Assembly: GCA_036435485.1 (NCBI GenBank)
Contig: CM071600.1
Location: 65,407,546 to 65,471,545, forward strand
Source: Saposhnikovia divaricata
Lineage: Eukaryota; Streptophyta; Magnoliopsida; Apiales; Apiaceae
DNA length: 64,000 nucleotides
Reading direction: 5' to 3'
Shown: one piece after another, positions 44,120 to 55,050 of the stretch
How the letters are laid out: every line of letters begins with the position of its first letter
Position numbering within the stretch: the stretch's first letter is position 1
Position numbers and translations under genes: made by a program
The notes under the pieces: model-generated
What the model was told of the DNA's origin: nothing
What the model saw: the letters and a program-made list of their open reading frames with translations, nothing else
Database searches by the model: none

Positions 44120-47100
44120 TGTGTGCAGGGAAACAGAAGGAATCTATGGTACCTGGACAGTGGATGCTCTAGGCACATTACAGGAGATTAAACCCTGCTC
44201 ACAGAGTTCAAGGAAGGAGCTGGCCCTAGAATTACCTTTGGAGATGACAGCAAAGGATATACTAAGGGATATGGCCTGATTTCAAAAGACAATGTCATCA
44301 TTGAAGAAGTGGCTTTAGTTGAAGGTTTGAAGCACAATTTGCTGAGTGTCAGTCAGATTTGTGACAAAGACTATGAAGTAAAGTTCACAAAAGAAGCCTA
44401 TGTTGTTTCTGCCAAGGAAGACAACAATGTGGTATTGACAGGCTTTAGAAAAGGAAATGTTTACATAGCTGACTTCAATTCAGCATGCTCAGAATCCATT
44501 ACTTGTCTTTTCAGCAAAGCAAGTAAGGATGAGAGTTGGCTATGGCATAAGAAGCTGTCACATTTGAATTTTAAAGTTATGAATGATTTGGTAAGAAAGG
44601 ATCTTGCTAGAGGAATCCCTCAATTGGAGTTTGTCAGAGATGGACTGTGTGATGCCTGCCAATTAGGGAAACAAAAGAAATCATCCTTCAAAAGCAAGAC
44701 AGAGTCATCCATTGTTAAGCCTCTTCAATTGCTGCATATGGACTTATTTGGTCCAGTAAATGTCATGTCTATTTCAAAGAAGAAATACTGTCTGGTGATT
44801 GTAGATGATTTTTCTAAGTTCACATGGACCTTCTTCCTGCACTCCAAGGATTGTGCGAGTGAAATCATCATCAATCACCTCAGAATACTAAACAATGGTT
44901 CTGAAGACAGAGTACAAAGAATCAGGAGTGACAATGGTACTGAATTCAAGAATTCCACAATGAAGATTTTCTGTGAAGAGAATGGAATTGTCCATGAGTT
45001 TTCTGCTGCCAGAACACCTCAACAAAATGGGGTTATTGAAAGGAAAAACAGAACTCTCATTGAAGCAGCTAGAACAATGTTAAGTGAATCAAGGTTACCA
45101 ACATATTTCTGGGCTGAAGCTGTCAACACTGCATGCTTTACTCAGAATATTTCCTTGGTCAATCAAGCTAGAGGAATGACTCCTTATCAGTTATTAACCA
45201 ACAAGAAACCAACTTTAGCTTTCCTACATGTCTTTGGATGTAAGTGTTTTATGCTAAGGAATCATGGAGATAACTTGGGCAAATTTGAAGCAAAGGCAGA
45301 TGAAGCTATTTTCGTTGGATATGCAGCAGGGAAAGCCTAGAAGGTCTACAATCTAAGAACCAACATTGTTATGGAATCTGTACATGTTGTGTTTGATGAT
45401 CAAAAGATTCTAGGCCTAAATGATGAAGGTTCCCATGAAAAGTTGGAATTTGAGAATGAAGGTGAAGGAAGAATGTACTATGATGATGATGAGGACAATG
45501 AAGATCATGACCACAGAGATCCACCTAGAGCTGTTATACCAACTAGAAGTAATGCTTACACTGAAAATGAAGCATCCGTTGACAGTCATTCTGCAACATC
45601 CGTTGACACTATTAGAGATGCATCCATTGACAGAGATTCTCAAGCATCCGTCGACAGGCAAAATGATGCATCCATTGACAGTCAACTTCATAATTCAGCA
45701 AGGACAACAAACTCAGGGGGAGTTTCTCAAGGTCAAAATTCAATGCTAAATCAACATGATCATGCTCATGGAAATGAAGCAACCTCATCAAGATCAAACC
45801 TTCCACCTGCAAGAAAATGGACTAGAGATCATCCATTTGAGTTAATTATTGGTGAATCAAATTCAAGAGTCCAAACTAGAAGGGCCACTCAAGCAGAATG
45901 TCTATACAGTAGCTTCCTGTCTCAAGAGGAACCTAAGAAGGTGGAAGATGCCCTTCTAGATCCAGATTGGGTGTTAGCAATGCAAGAAGAGCTAAACCAA
46001 TTTGAAAGAAATAAAGTATGGAAACTTGTGCCCAAACCTGATGATAGAAGTGTCATAGGTACTAAATGGGTTCTCAAGAATAAGACAGATGAAAATGGCA
46101 TAATTGTGAGGAATAAAGCTAGATTAGTTGCAAAAGGCTACTCTCAAGAAGCAGGAATAGATTTTGATGAAACTTTTGCTCCAGTGGCAAGACTTGAGGC
46201 AATAAGAATCTTTCTAGCCTATGCAGCACATGCCAATTTCAAAGTCTATCAGATGGATGTCAAAAGTGCCTTTCTAAATGGGGAACTAGAAGAAGAGGTC
46301 TATGTCCATCAACCTCCTGGTTTTGAGGATCCAGAATTTCCAGGATATGTATATCTTCTCATGAAAGCACTTTATGGTCTGAAGCAAGCACCAAGAGCCT
46401 GGTATGACACTTTATCTCAATTTCTTTTGGAGAACCACTTCACTAGAGGTACAGTAGATAAAACCTTATTTCATAGGAATATTAATGGCTCTTCAATACT
46501 TGTTCAAATCTATGTAGATGATATTATTTTTGGGTCTACAGATGAGAAGCTTTGCAAAAGGTTTGCCAAACTTATGCAAAGTAGGTATGAAATGAGCATG
46601 ATGGGTGAATTAACTTACTTTCTTGGTCTACAAGTAAAGCAAGTTAATGAGGGCATTTTCATAAGTCAAACAAAATATATTTATGATCTCTTAAAGAAAT
46701 TTGACTTAATGGATTGTACATCTGCAAAAACACCCATGGCTACTGCAACTAAGCTTGAGTTGAATACTAAGGAAAAGTCTGTGGACATCTCAAGCTATAG
46801 AGGCATGGTAGGTTCACTTCTATACCTAACAGCTAGTAGACCTGATATAATGTTTTCTACTTGTCTTTGTGCTAGATTTCAAGCTGACCCTAGAGAGTCT
46901 CACTTAATAGCTATTAAAAGAATCTTCAGGTATCTCAAGGGAACACCAAACCTTGGCATTTGGTACCCAAGAGAATCTGGTTTTGATCTAACTGGCTATT
47001 CAGATGCAGATTATGCAGGTTGCAGAGTTGATAGGAAAAGTACTACAGGTTCCTGTCAATTTCTAGGAAACAGGCTTGTTTCATGGTTCAGTAAGAAACA

Positions 47101-47455
47101 AAACTCAGTCTCCACTTCTACAGCTGAAGCTGAGTACATTGCTGCTGGAAGCTGTTGTGCACAGATTCTATGGATGAGAAACCAACTCATTGACTATGGT
47201 CTAAAAGTTGAGAAGATTCCAATTTTCTGTGACAACACAAGTGCTATTGCCATCACAGGGAATCCAGTGCAACATTCGAGAACCAAGCACATTGACATCA
47301 AATACCACTTCATTAGAGAACATGTGATGAATGGTACAGTAGAAATGCACTTTGTGCCAAGTGAAATGCAGCTTGCAGATATCTTCACCAAGCCTCTTGA
47401 TGAATCCACATTCACAAGATTGGTAGGTGAGCTAGATATGCTTAGCTTGTCATAA
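44120..47455 (+). pseudogene. pol: E1 pol (protease, integrase, RT, RNase H) with two stops
   Basis: One frame is open from 44120 to 47455 except for TAA at 44189-44191, inside the protease just after DSGCSRH, and TAG at 45338-45340 after the integrase. Domains: protease (LDSGCSRHITGD), GAG-pre-integrase finger (WHKKLSHLN, CDACQLGK), integrase core (LHMDLFGP, RSDNGTEF, QQNGVIERKNR supplying D, D and E), a hinge with ASVD repeats (45572-45681), RT (KARLVAKGYSQ, YQMDVKSAFLNG, catalytic YVDD at 46511-46522) and RNase H (GYSDADYAG, STAEAEYIAA, TKHIDIKYHF). The stops make it a pseudogene in this copy, although the remaining motifs are well kept. Confidence 0.9.
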
Positions 47456-47968
47456 TTCCTAGTGATATTTGATTTCACTGCATTGCAGCTAGGAATGTGT
47501 TTTGATTTTCTTGAGAATTAAAAACTCTCAGAAAATTTGTTTTGTCTTTAGAAATTTTGTCCAAGGCAAAATTATCTTATCAACGGATATCCTTTATCCG
47601 TTGATAGCATAAACACATTCCTAGATTTTTGTATATCAACGGATAACAGCTTATCCACGTCATCAACGGATAAACTGTTTCTCAACCGTTCAATCCATAT
47701 CCGTTGATATACATATTTTCTTTTAAATATAACCGTTGGTAAACGTGTATCTATATATGACTGGTTATATTTATTTTCTTTTATTATTTGACAGTTACTT
47801 TTGACCAATGAGTAATTACTTTTAATTATTTCATTTTCAATTCTTGAAAAGTATAAAAGGCTGTCTTGTGCTATCACATCTCACTTTTATCAACTTTCAA
47901 GATTCTCTTAAGTAAACTGCATCTTCTTCTTCACAAAAACTCTCTGCAACAAAAGTTCAAACTCTTCA
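47456..47968 (+). promoter_or_regulatory. E1 spacer and promoter-like region before ORF3
   Basis: Contains five exact TCAACGGAT/ATCCGTTGA words (47580, 47596, 47636, 47663, 47699). TATAAAAGG follows at 47852-47860, and then a 108-nt A/C/T-rich leader (TCTTCTTCACAAAAACTCTC) ends at the ATG 47969. The layout is that of an ordinary plant core promoter with a clustered upstream element. Whether it is used is unknown. Confidence 0.5.
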
Positions 47969-50900
47969 ATGGCGCCTATTATTAAGATGATGTCTTCCAC
48001 TGGGTTCACCTATGAGAAGAACAATTTCGCTGCCTATGTCGATACAGTGAATGCCCAGAAGCTTATCACACCATGATGAATTTTGTGGAGAATTGTAAAC
48101 TTTCGTATGCTATGACTGCCACCACTCCTTTAATCCACGAAGTAATCGAAGAGGTGTGGGCATCTGCTGAGTACAATGGCACAGATGGTACAATTGCTTT
48201 TTCTCTAAAGGGTAAAAACTATGTAGTTAACTCTGATGTGATAACTGCCTGTTTAAAATTGCCTGAGAATAACTGTCTGAAAGTACCCACTGATGCTGAA
48301 ATAGTTGCCATGCTTAATTCCATAAATTATGCCCTTAGTACTGATAATTTAGGAAAAATTGCTAGGATAGGGATGGTTAAAGAATGGAGTTATTTTTGTG
48401 ATGCATTCATTAAAACTTTTTCAGGCAAAATTAGTAACTTTGATGCTGTTACCCATTCCATGCTAGTTATGATGTGTATGCTTCTAACTGATAAATTCTA
48501 TAGCTTTAGCACACTAGTCATGTATGAAATAGCAGCAAAATTAGGTAAAAAGGAAACTAGGGGCAAGAATATCTATTTTGCTAGATTTTTGATGCTCTTA
48601 GCACTGCATGTATCTGAGAATAAGCTATACATTGCTAACCCGGATAGCAAGTTCACATGTTTTGTTCAGGAGAAGAGAGTCTTAAGTGATTTAATTCGAA
48701 TGAACTCCAATGCAGAGGTACAATTGGTATACCTACCAATTGTTTAGATAACTCTTTCTAACCTTGAAACTCCTATCTCTAACCCCCAAATTTCTTTGCC
48801 TTCCTCAGTCACAATGGAGTCTGTAGTAGTGACCAAACAGGCTCCTACCCAAGTGACTAAAAAAAAAGTTTTCAAACCAAAATCTAAGAGACAAACCTCA
48901 GGTGTTTCTCAAAAAGCACTTGTTGCAAAAACTACCACAACTCTTGAGGGGAGTGTGAAGGAGGTAGTGAGTGGTGAGGGACAGGGTGCAAGCCCTAAGA
49001 TTAAGGTGGGTGAGGAAAGTGCACCAAATAGCCAAGCCCAAGTTACATCCTCTCAACAGGGTGTGACTACTAGTTCTACAGCAACTCTGCACAAAAGGGT
49101 AAGGGACACTAGCCCTCTCTCAAAAACCTATGAAAGAAGAGTAAAATCTAAAACCATAGGGGAAGCACAGGGTGCACACACAGTACAGCAAACTGTACCT
49201 TCTCAAATTAAGTTTGATGTGACTTCAATAATTGTGGAGTCACAGCCCCTTGATCTTAATCTTCAAATTGATACACATTACAATCCACCATCACCAACTC
49301 CATCTCTGGATGTGGATATGATATCTACATCAATTCCTGATTCTCCATCTTTAAGATTCTTGGAGAAGCCCCACTCTGCAATTGGTGGTCATCATCTTTT
49401 AGATGATTTGTTGGGCCATCAACCTTCCATTCCTGAATTCTCAACAACATCTGTGGCCTCATCTTTAAAATCAATCTCCACAGATTCAGTGTTGGTTTTC
49501 ACTTCAACGGATATTATCATTCCTTCATCAACGGATATCCTTCTTTCGTTGACAAGTGTTTCTCCATCAACGGATGCGCCTATGTCTAGCCATCCGTTGA
49601 CAGCTATAACTACTCCATCAATAGATATTCCTTATCCGTTGATAACTCACTCTACCACTGCTATATCTGACATTCCTGTGTCAAGTGTGGAGGAGTTCTC
49701 AGTAGTTGAAACACTTTTAGGATTGATGGAAGGGAGTGAGAGGCTACCTTGTGAGCAGGCAAAAGGAGAGGAAAATAATGAGAGGCTGACCATTTCTTCA
49801 GGTCAGGCAAAAGGAGAGCAAGAGAGTTCCACCTTAGTAGGTGAAGGTGAGGGTGTGAGAGGTGTGAGCCAGGGGGAGCCCCTGATGCAAGAACAGAGAG
49901 ATGAGAAGAGAGAAGGGACTATAGGAGAAATAAGGCAGGAAGATTCAGCCATTGCAAGTGAGTTAATGGAGGTTAATGAAGCTTCTAAAGAGATGGAATT
50001 TCGACAAGAATATCAGTCAATCATTGAATCCATCTCTTTGGATCCTGAAACCTTTACTCATCCTGTTTCTGCTTATCAAATCATGGCACAACAGGGCAAT
50101 GTGGAGGCAGAGGAGGCAATGCACCTAGTGCACACCTCACAATCTCTACAAAGAGCAAAGGAAGCTTTGACAACTCTGTCTTCAAATGCTGACAGTGAAG
50201 AGTTTGGCGATAATGACAGTGACAGCACAGCAAATGATGAAGAAGTCAATGTGGGTGATACTCCAGACTGGCTATTTTCTACTGCCACTGTGGCTGGTGA
50301 TTTCAATGTGGAGATTGTGAAGCAATATCAATCTGCTAGGGCTGAGCACCAAAATGCAGATCCACAGAGAAAGGCTGTCCTTCAGCAAATAATGGACTCC
50401 CTGAAACTTCAGAAAATGCACATGGTCATTCAAAGAACTCAACAGGAGGAGGTCCAAACTGCAATTAGAGAAATGAAAGTGGAACTAGATGCCAAGATTG
50501 AGGCACTAGCCCCTACTACCACTCAGAAGGTGCTGACTAGCAAATTATTGAAGGAAGATAGCCTGGCCAAATCTGTTCAGCATCTCTCCTCCAGAGTAGA
50601 TGGTATGGAATCTCAAATGCAGACACTCATTGCAACTCAAGCCAAACAGACTGAGCTCCTGGAAAGGTTGCTTGCAGCCTCATCTCCAGCCCTTGATGCT
50701 AACAAAAAGGGGGAGAAAAAAGTAGAAGAGGTTGCAGCCACTTCTAGTCAAATTCAAATTCCAGCTTCCAGTAGCAAGATAGCACAAAGTGAGGGGGAGC
50801 AACAACCAATGATAGTGGTCAATCCAAAAGAATTTACTATAGAGGCTTCCCCTGTGAAGAAACAAAAGGCTTTGCCTTTGATTCCTGACCTATCAGAAAT

Positions 50901-52434
50901 CTCAGATGGTGAAAGGCAAGCTAGAATAGAGGCCTTAGAAAAGATCAACAAGGAGGCCAATGAAAGAATGATGAGAACAGAAAGGATGATCAATGAATTA
51001 ATTGTGTCAAATCTGTTCTCTACTCAGTCCTCAGCTCCAACAATATCAACTACAATTCTGAAGGTGCTCACTCCAGAGATTGTAGCTCCTACTTTCTATG
51101 ATGCTGAACCTTCTTATGTCAAAGAATTTGAACCATACATCAAAACCAGAGCCTACTCTCCACCAAAGGCAAATGGGAAGAACAAGTTACAATTGGACTT
51201 TCCATTTCCCGAGGATGATGAAGGAAAGCTAATGGGAAAGCAAATTAAGGAGTTCAAGGAAAATGCCAATAGAAGTGTAAGAGAATGGATGGCTGTAATA
51301 ATAAGGAATGGAAAAGTCTTAAACATATCCAATAGCCATCCTAGATTTGTTGAAGCAAAAAGAGAGGAGACCTCCAGACTTCTCAGGGAAGCTCATCCAA
51401 GTGAAGAAAATCAATATGAAAACTCAGATGAGAAGCAAGCCAGGCTGGCTCAAGAGTTAATGGATGTGGTAGAGGATGAAATGAGGGAACCTGAGGAAGT
51501 CCCCAAATCCAAAAGGAAAGTGAAATCAGTCCCCAAATCCAAATCTAAGAGAATGAAATCAAAGGCAAGGAGGCCTGTCTCTCCAGAAATTGAAAACAAG
51601 GAGACAGTTGGCTCATCACAACCTATTTCTGTAAAAGTATTCAACCCAGCTGTGAATTTCCATGGTGATCCTATAGTACCTAAAGAGGAACCAATGAATC
51701 TTGACTCCATTGAGGTTCCTTCATTCTTGCTGAAGCCTCAACAGAAGCCTATAAAGAAGAAAAGGATACCAAGGAAGCAACCTTCAAAGGAACCAATTCA
51801 AGTTGCTAGGGTACCTGCTATTGTCAGGCAGCCAATCTTGGAAAACAAGGATGATTTTATCTATCAGGCAGATATTGAAGAATACTCTGGCATGAATCTT
51901 TATCTGGATGAATTGTCAGAAGTAAGAGGAATTGACAAATATAAACATTTGCCTGAGAGATTGGTCTTTGTATACAAGGGAGGAAAGGAAAGGACATGGC
52001 CACTACAGAGGGTTCTTGGAGAAAATTGTCTGACCTTAACCAAAGTGTTCTCTGCAATCAAGAGATACACAGGGTTCTCCAAGATAGCAAAAGGGGAGAT
52101 ACTGGACAGAATAGAACAGATAAGGAGGGAATGGAACTCACCATCAAGTCTACCAAGGAAGATGAAGATCCCATACAATGGACAGAAAATCCACCTTCAA
52201 CCCTTCTGGATGATGGAGTTCAGGGATGAAGATGGTAACAGGAGATTCTTCAGGTTAGAAGACCAACTATCAAAGGCTAGTTCTCAATACCTGAGATGGT
52301 TACAACAAAAGCTAAATCCAAAGGTTGATGAAGAAGATGCCTTCTATAGGCAACTTCAAATGCAGATTGAGTCCAACTCTGCCAAAGAAGGAAAATCAAG
52401 GGTGATGCCAACAAGAGAAAAGAAACAGTCTTAA
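47969..52434 (+). pseudogene. E1 ORF3 ('env-like' position), broken
   Basis: The ATG at 47969 opens a frame that stops after about 30 codons. From about 48050 the homologous reading is in another frame, which runs to TAG at 48745-48747 and, in the same frame, from 48748 to TAA at 52434. So one frameshift and one nonsense codon break it. The N-terminal 250 residues (YAMTATTPLIHEV, GKNYVVNSDVI, VKEWSYFCDAFIKTF, IYFARFLMLLAL) resemble the 'putative plant transposon protein' domain also seen in E2 ORF3. The rest is a long Ser/Thr-rich and then Lys/Glu-rich, coiled-coil-prone chain ending in a basic segment. No signal peptide or transmembrane helix is seen, so a true envelope role is not supported. 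Five LTR words lie in the frame at 49504-49642. Confidence 0.75.
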
Positions 52435-52520
52435 TCTGCTCAGTCTAGAGGAGCACTTCTCTGTAAATTTCTCAAACTTTCAGTTTTTAATTTTTGTAGC
52501 TTAATACAATTTTTGCATTG

Positions 52521-52602
<82 letters not shown>
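52521..52602. repeat. (TA)n microsatellite
   Basis: About 40 uninterrupted TA units in the E1 3' untranslated region between ORF3 and the polypurine tract. Confidence 0.97.
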
Positions 52603-52604
<2 letters not shown>

Positions 52605-52661
52605 TTAGGAATGTTTTGTTATCATCAAGGTCCTGAATTTATGCTTTATTGCCATCAAGTA

Positions 52662-52676
52662 TAAATTGGGGGAGAT
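52662..52676 (+). promoter_or_regulatory. E1 polypurine tract
   Basis: AAATTGGGGGAGAT directly precedes the 3' LTR. E2 has the same GGGGGAGAT core before its LTR. Confidence 0.85.
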
Positions 52677-53690
52677 TGTTAGGAATATGTTGTACTTGAT
52701 GATAACTTCACAATCAATCAAATTGTATAAGGTTTTGTAGCTGTCAACGGATGAGGATTTATAACTCTATCCGTTGACAGGTAGCTCATCAACGGATGAG
52801 GTTTTGTAGCATACTGCAGTATCTCTATGTTATCAGTTGATAGTGTTTTTATCCACAGTCATGTTGACCATCAACGGATAGGCAGAATAGGGTAGCCAAT
52901 TGTAAATAAGCTATGCTATGTAATTCTGTCTAAGTGAAAGTGTATCAACAGATGAAGACAAAACTCTATCAACGGATACAACTCAAATCCACTCTATCAA
53001 CAGATAGAGCTCAAGTCTCAATATCAACGGATACAACTCAATACATTATCAACGGATGTCAGTGTACAATATCAACGGATAATCATTGACACTGTCTTCT
53101 ATGATAAGCTGGGGATTAGCAGTTGATAAGGACATGTTTGACTGACAGATCACATGGGTTGATAGTAGATACAAAAAGCAGTATGGCAGCCATACTTTGG
53201 AAACACAGAAGAAAGAAGCATTCCGTTTACACTATGAATACAAGAAAGGTGCAAGAGACATGTCTGAACACAAGGACAACCTTTCGGCTACATGTGTATT
53301 TGGAGTGTAGTAGCAAGTCAACTAGAATTAGATTAATATTATTTTATTCCAGTAGTACTTGTAAAACTTGGGATTTATAACCAAGTGTAGCAACTCTTTG
53401 TAGGCTAAGAAAACAGAGACATTTTTGCTTAGGGTTTCTATTGAATATTCTTAGAAAGCAAAGAGTTGTAAAACAGAAGCTGTGTACTTTTGTATCACAG
53501 AGTTTTCTTCGAATAAAAGCTTCAGGTGGTGCATTTAACCACCTGATTTTTATGTGTTTGTGCATTAATCTTTCTACAACAATTATCTAAGTATAGATTT
53601 CTGAAGTTCTTATCAGAAATTTATAAATATCAAGAATTGTATTCAACCCCCCCTTCTACAATTATACAAGTGTGTAATCTGGGAATAACA
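52677..53690 (+). repeat. E1 3' LTR
   Basis: 1014 bp, colinear with the 5' LTR (constant offset 12052) with about 15 substitutions. The TCAACGGAT word is lost once (about 52997) and gained once (about 53072) relative to the 5' copy. Confidence 0.95.
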
Positions 53691-54792
53691 TAGCCAACTG
53701 ATCACTTGTTTAATCATAGTCATATTGTAGTTAAATATGACTATCCGTTGAGCTTGATATAACTATATGCTGGCTGATATAACAATCGGTATGACTATCC
53801 TTTTGCAAGTAATATGACTGTCCGTTTGAACTGAATATAACAATCCATCCAATATAACTTTCGGTATAACTATCCAGTTTGAACTAGATATGACTGTCTC
53901 AGTTTGTACTAAATATGACTGTCCAGTTTGAACTAAATATGACTATCCAGTTTGAACTGAATATGACTGTCACACTTGAACTGAATATACTGTCACACTT
54001 GAACTGAATATAACTGTCACACTTGAACTGAATATGACTGTCACACTTGAACTGAATATGACTATCAAACTTGCACTGAATATGACTGACCAACTTGAAC
54101 TGTGTATGACTGTCCAACATTAACTGAATATAACTATCCTTTGATAGTTATATTATCATATATTTTCAGCTTATAATTAATCAAATGATTTGCAACAATC
54201 ATTTAAATAATTATTTATTTTACATATTAATTCCGATTTAATTAATTTAATAATTACTTTAACAAATATATTAATTCGAATAGAATTAATTTATTTAGTT
54301 AAATTAATTATTTGATTTAATTAATTAAAGGAGAATTAATACATATCATTTAGTAGACAACACTTCACTTAGTACCACGTAATTTAATAAAGAACATACA
54401 CTGGTTCGTTGTTGACGCTCGATGTACTGTCTAGTTCATGAACGACTAACTCCAATATATGTTCTTCATCTTGACTTTAAGCTGTGGTCTTTTTCTTTTC
54501 TTGACTTTTCTTCAAATACATTTGTAGTGAAACTGTTTCATTGTCACTGATAGAAATCTCTGTCCTTTTAAAAATAAATCTATCACTTTGAATGCTACAC
54601 TGAGGCTTGATCAGTAGACTGAACTTCTTCCAGTGTAAGACATCAAAACTATAGATTGACATGTTGATTTTTCTTCTAACAGATAGCATCTTCTGAGATT
54701 CCTGTGACAGATAATATTATTTACTTATTACAATCTAGTTTAATTGAATTAGGATCCTCTAACTACAAATAGGCTGAGTCATATGCCTTTCA
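53691..54792 (-). repeat. E2 3' LTR, proximal part
   Basis: On the minus strand it begins TGAAAGGCATATGACTC at 54792 after the PPT. The part at 53730-54150 is a diffuse array of about 20-25 bp units such as TTGAACTGAATATGACTGTC and contains CTATCCGTTGA and CAATCGGTATGAC words. It is cut by E1 at 53690/53691, with TAGCC duplicated. Confidence 0.8.
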
Positions 54793-54804
54793 ATCTCCCC
54801 CTAT
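54793..54804 (-). promoter_or_regulatory. E2 polypurine tract
   Basis: ATAGGGGGAGAT on the minus strand abuts the LTR start TGAAAGG, the same core as in E1. Confidence 0.85.
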
Positions 54805-55050
54805 TTGTTTGTTAGACAATAACAAGCAAATACCTAGAGGATTCTTCAACTAATCCCAATTAAACTAGTAAAGGATAAAACTTTAAATGCTAAGTAAATA
54901 TTGGAAAAGTTCTGGTTCATATTTAACATTATCCAGATTCAAACAGAAAAGATAAATACAAGATAGATGATCCTCTAGACTGATCATATAAGACAATTAT
55001 CCTATCTTGTTCTTTCAAAGCTCTAATGATATAACTTGTAGAGCAAATCT

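Larger units (their letters stand above)
40625..53690 (+). mobile_element. Inner Sirevirus-type Ty1/copia element (E1)
   Basis: A 13,066-bp element with 1014-bp LTRs (40625-41638 and 52677-53690) that differ at about 15 positions, and a perfect TAGCC target duplication (40620-40624 and 53691-53695). Order: LTR, PBS, gag, pol, spacer with a TATA box, ORF3, (TA)n, PPT, LTR. Pol has two premature stops and ORF3 a frameshift and a stop, so it is defective. It is nested in the 3' LTR of E2, so it is the younger insertion. Confidence 0.95.
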
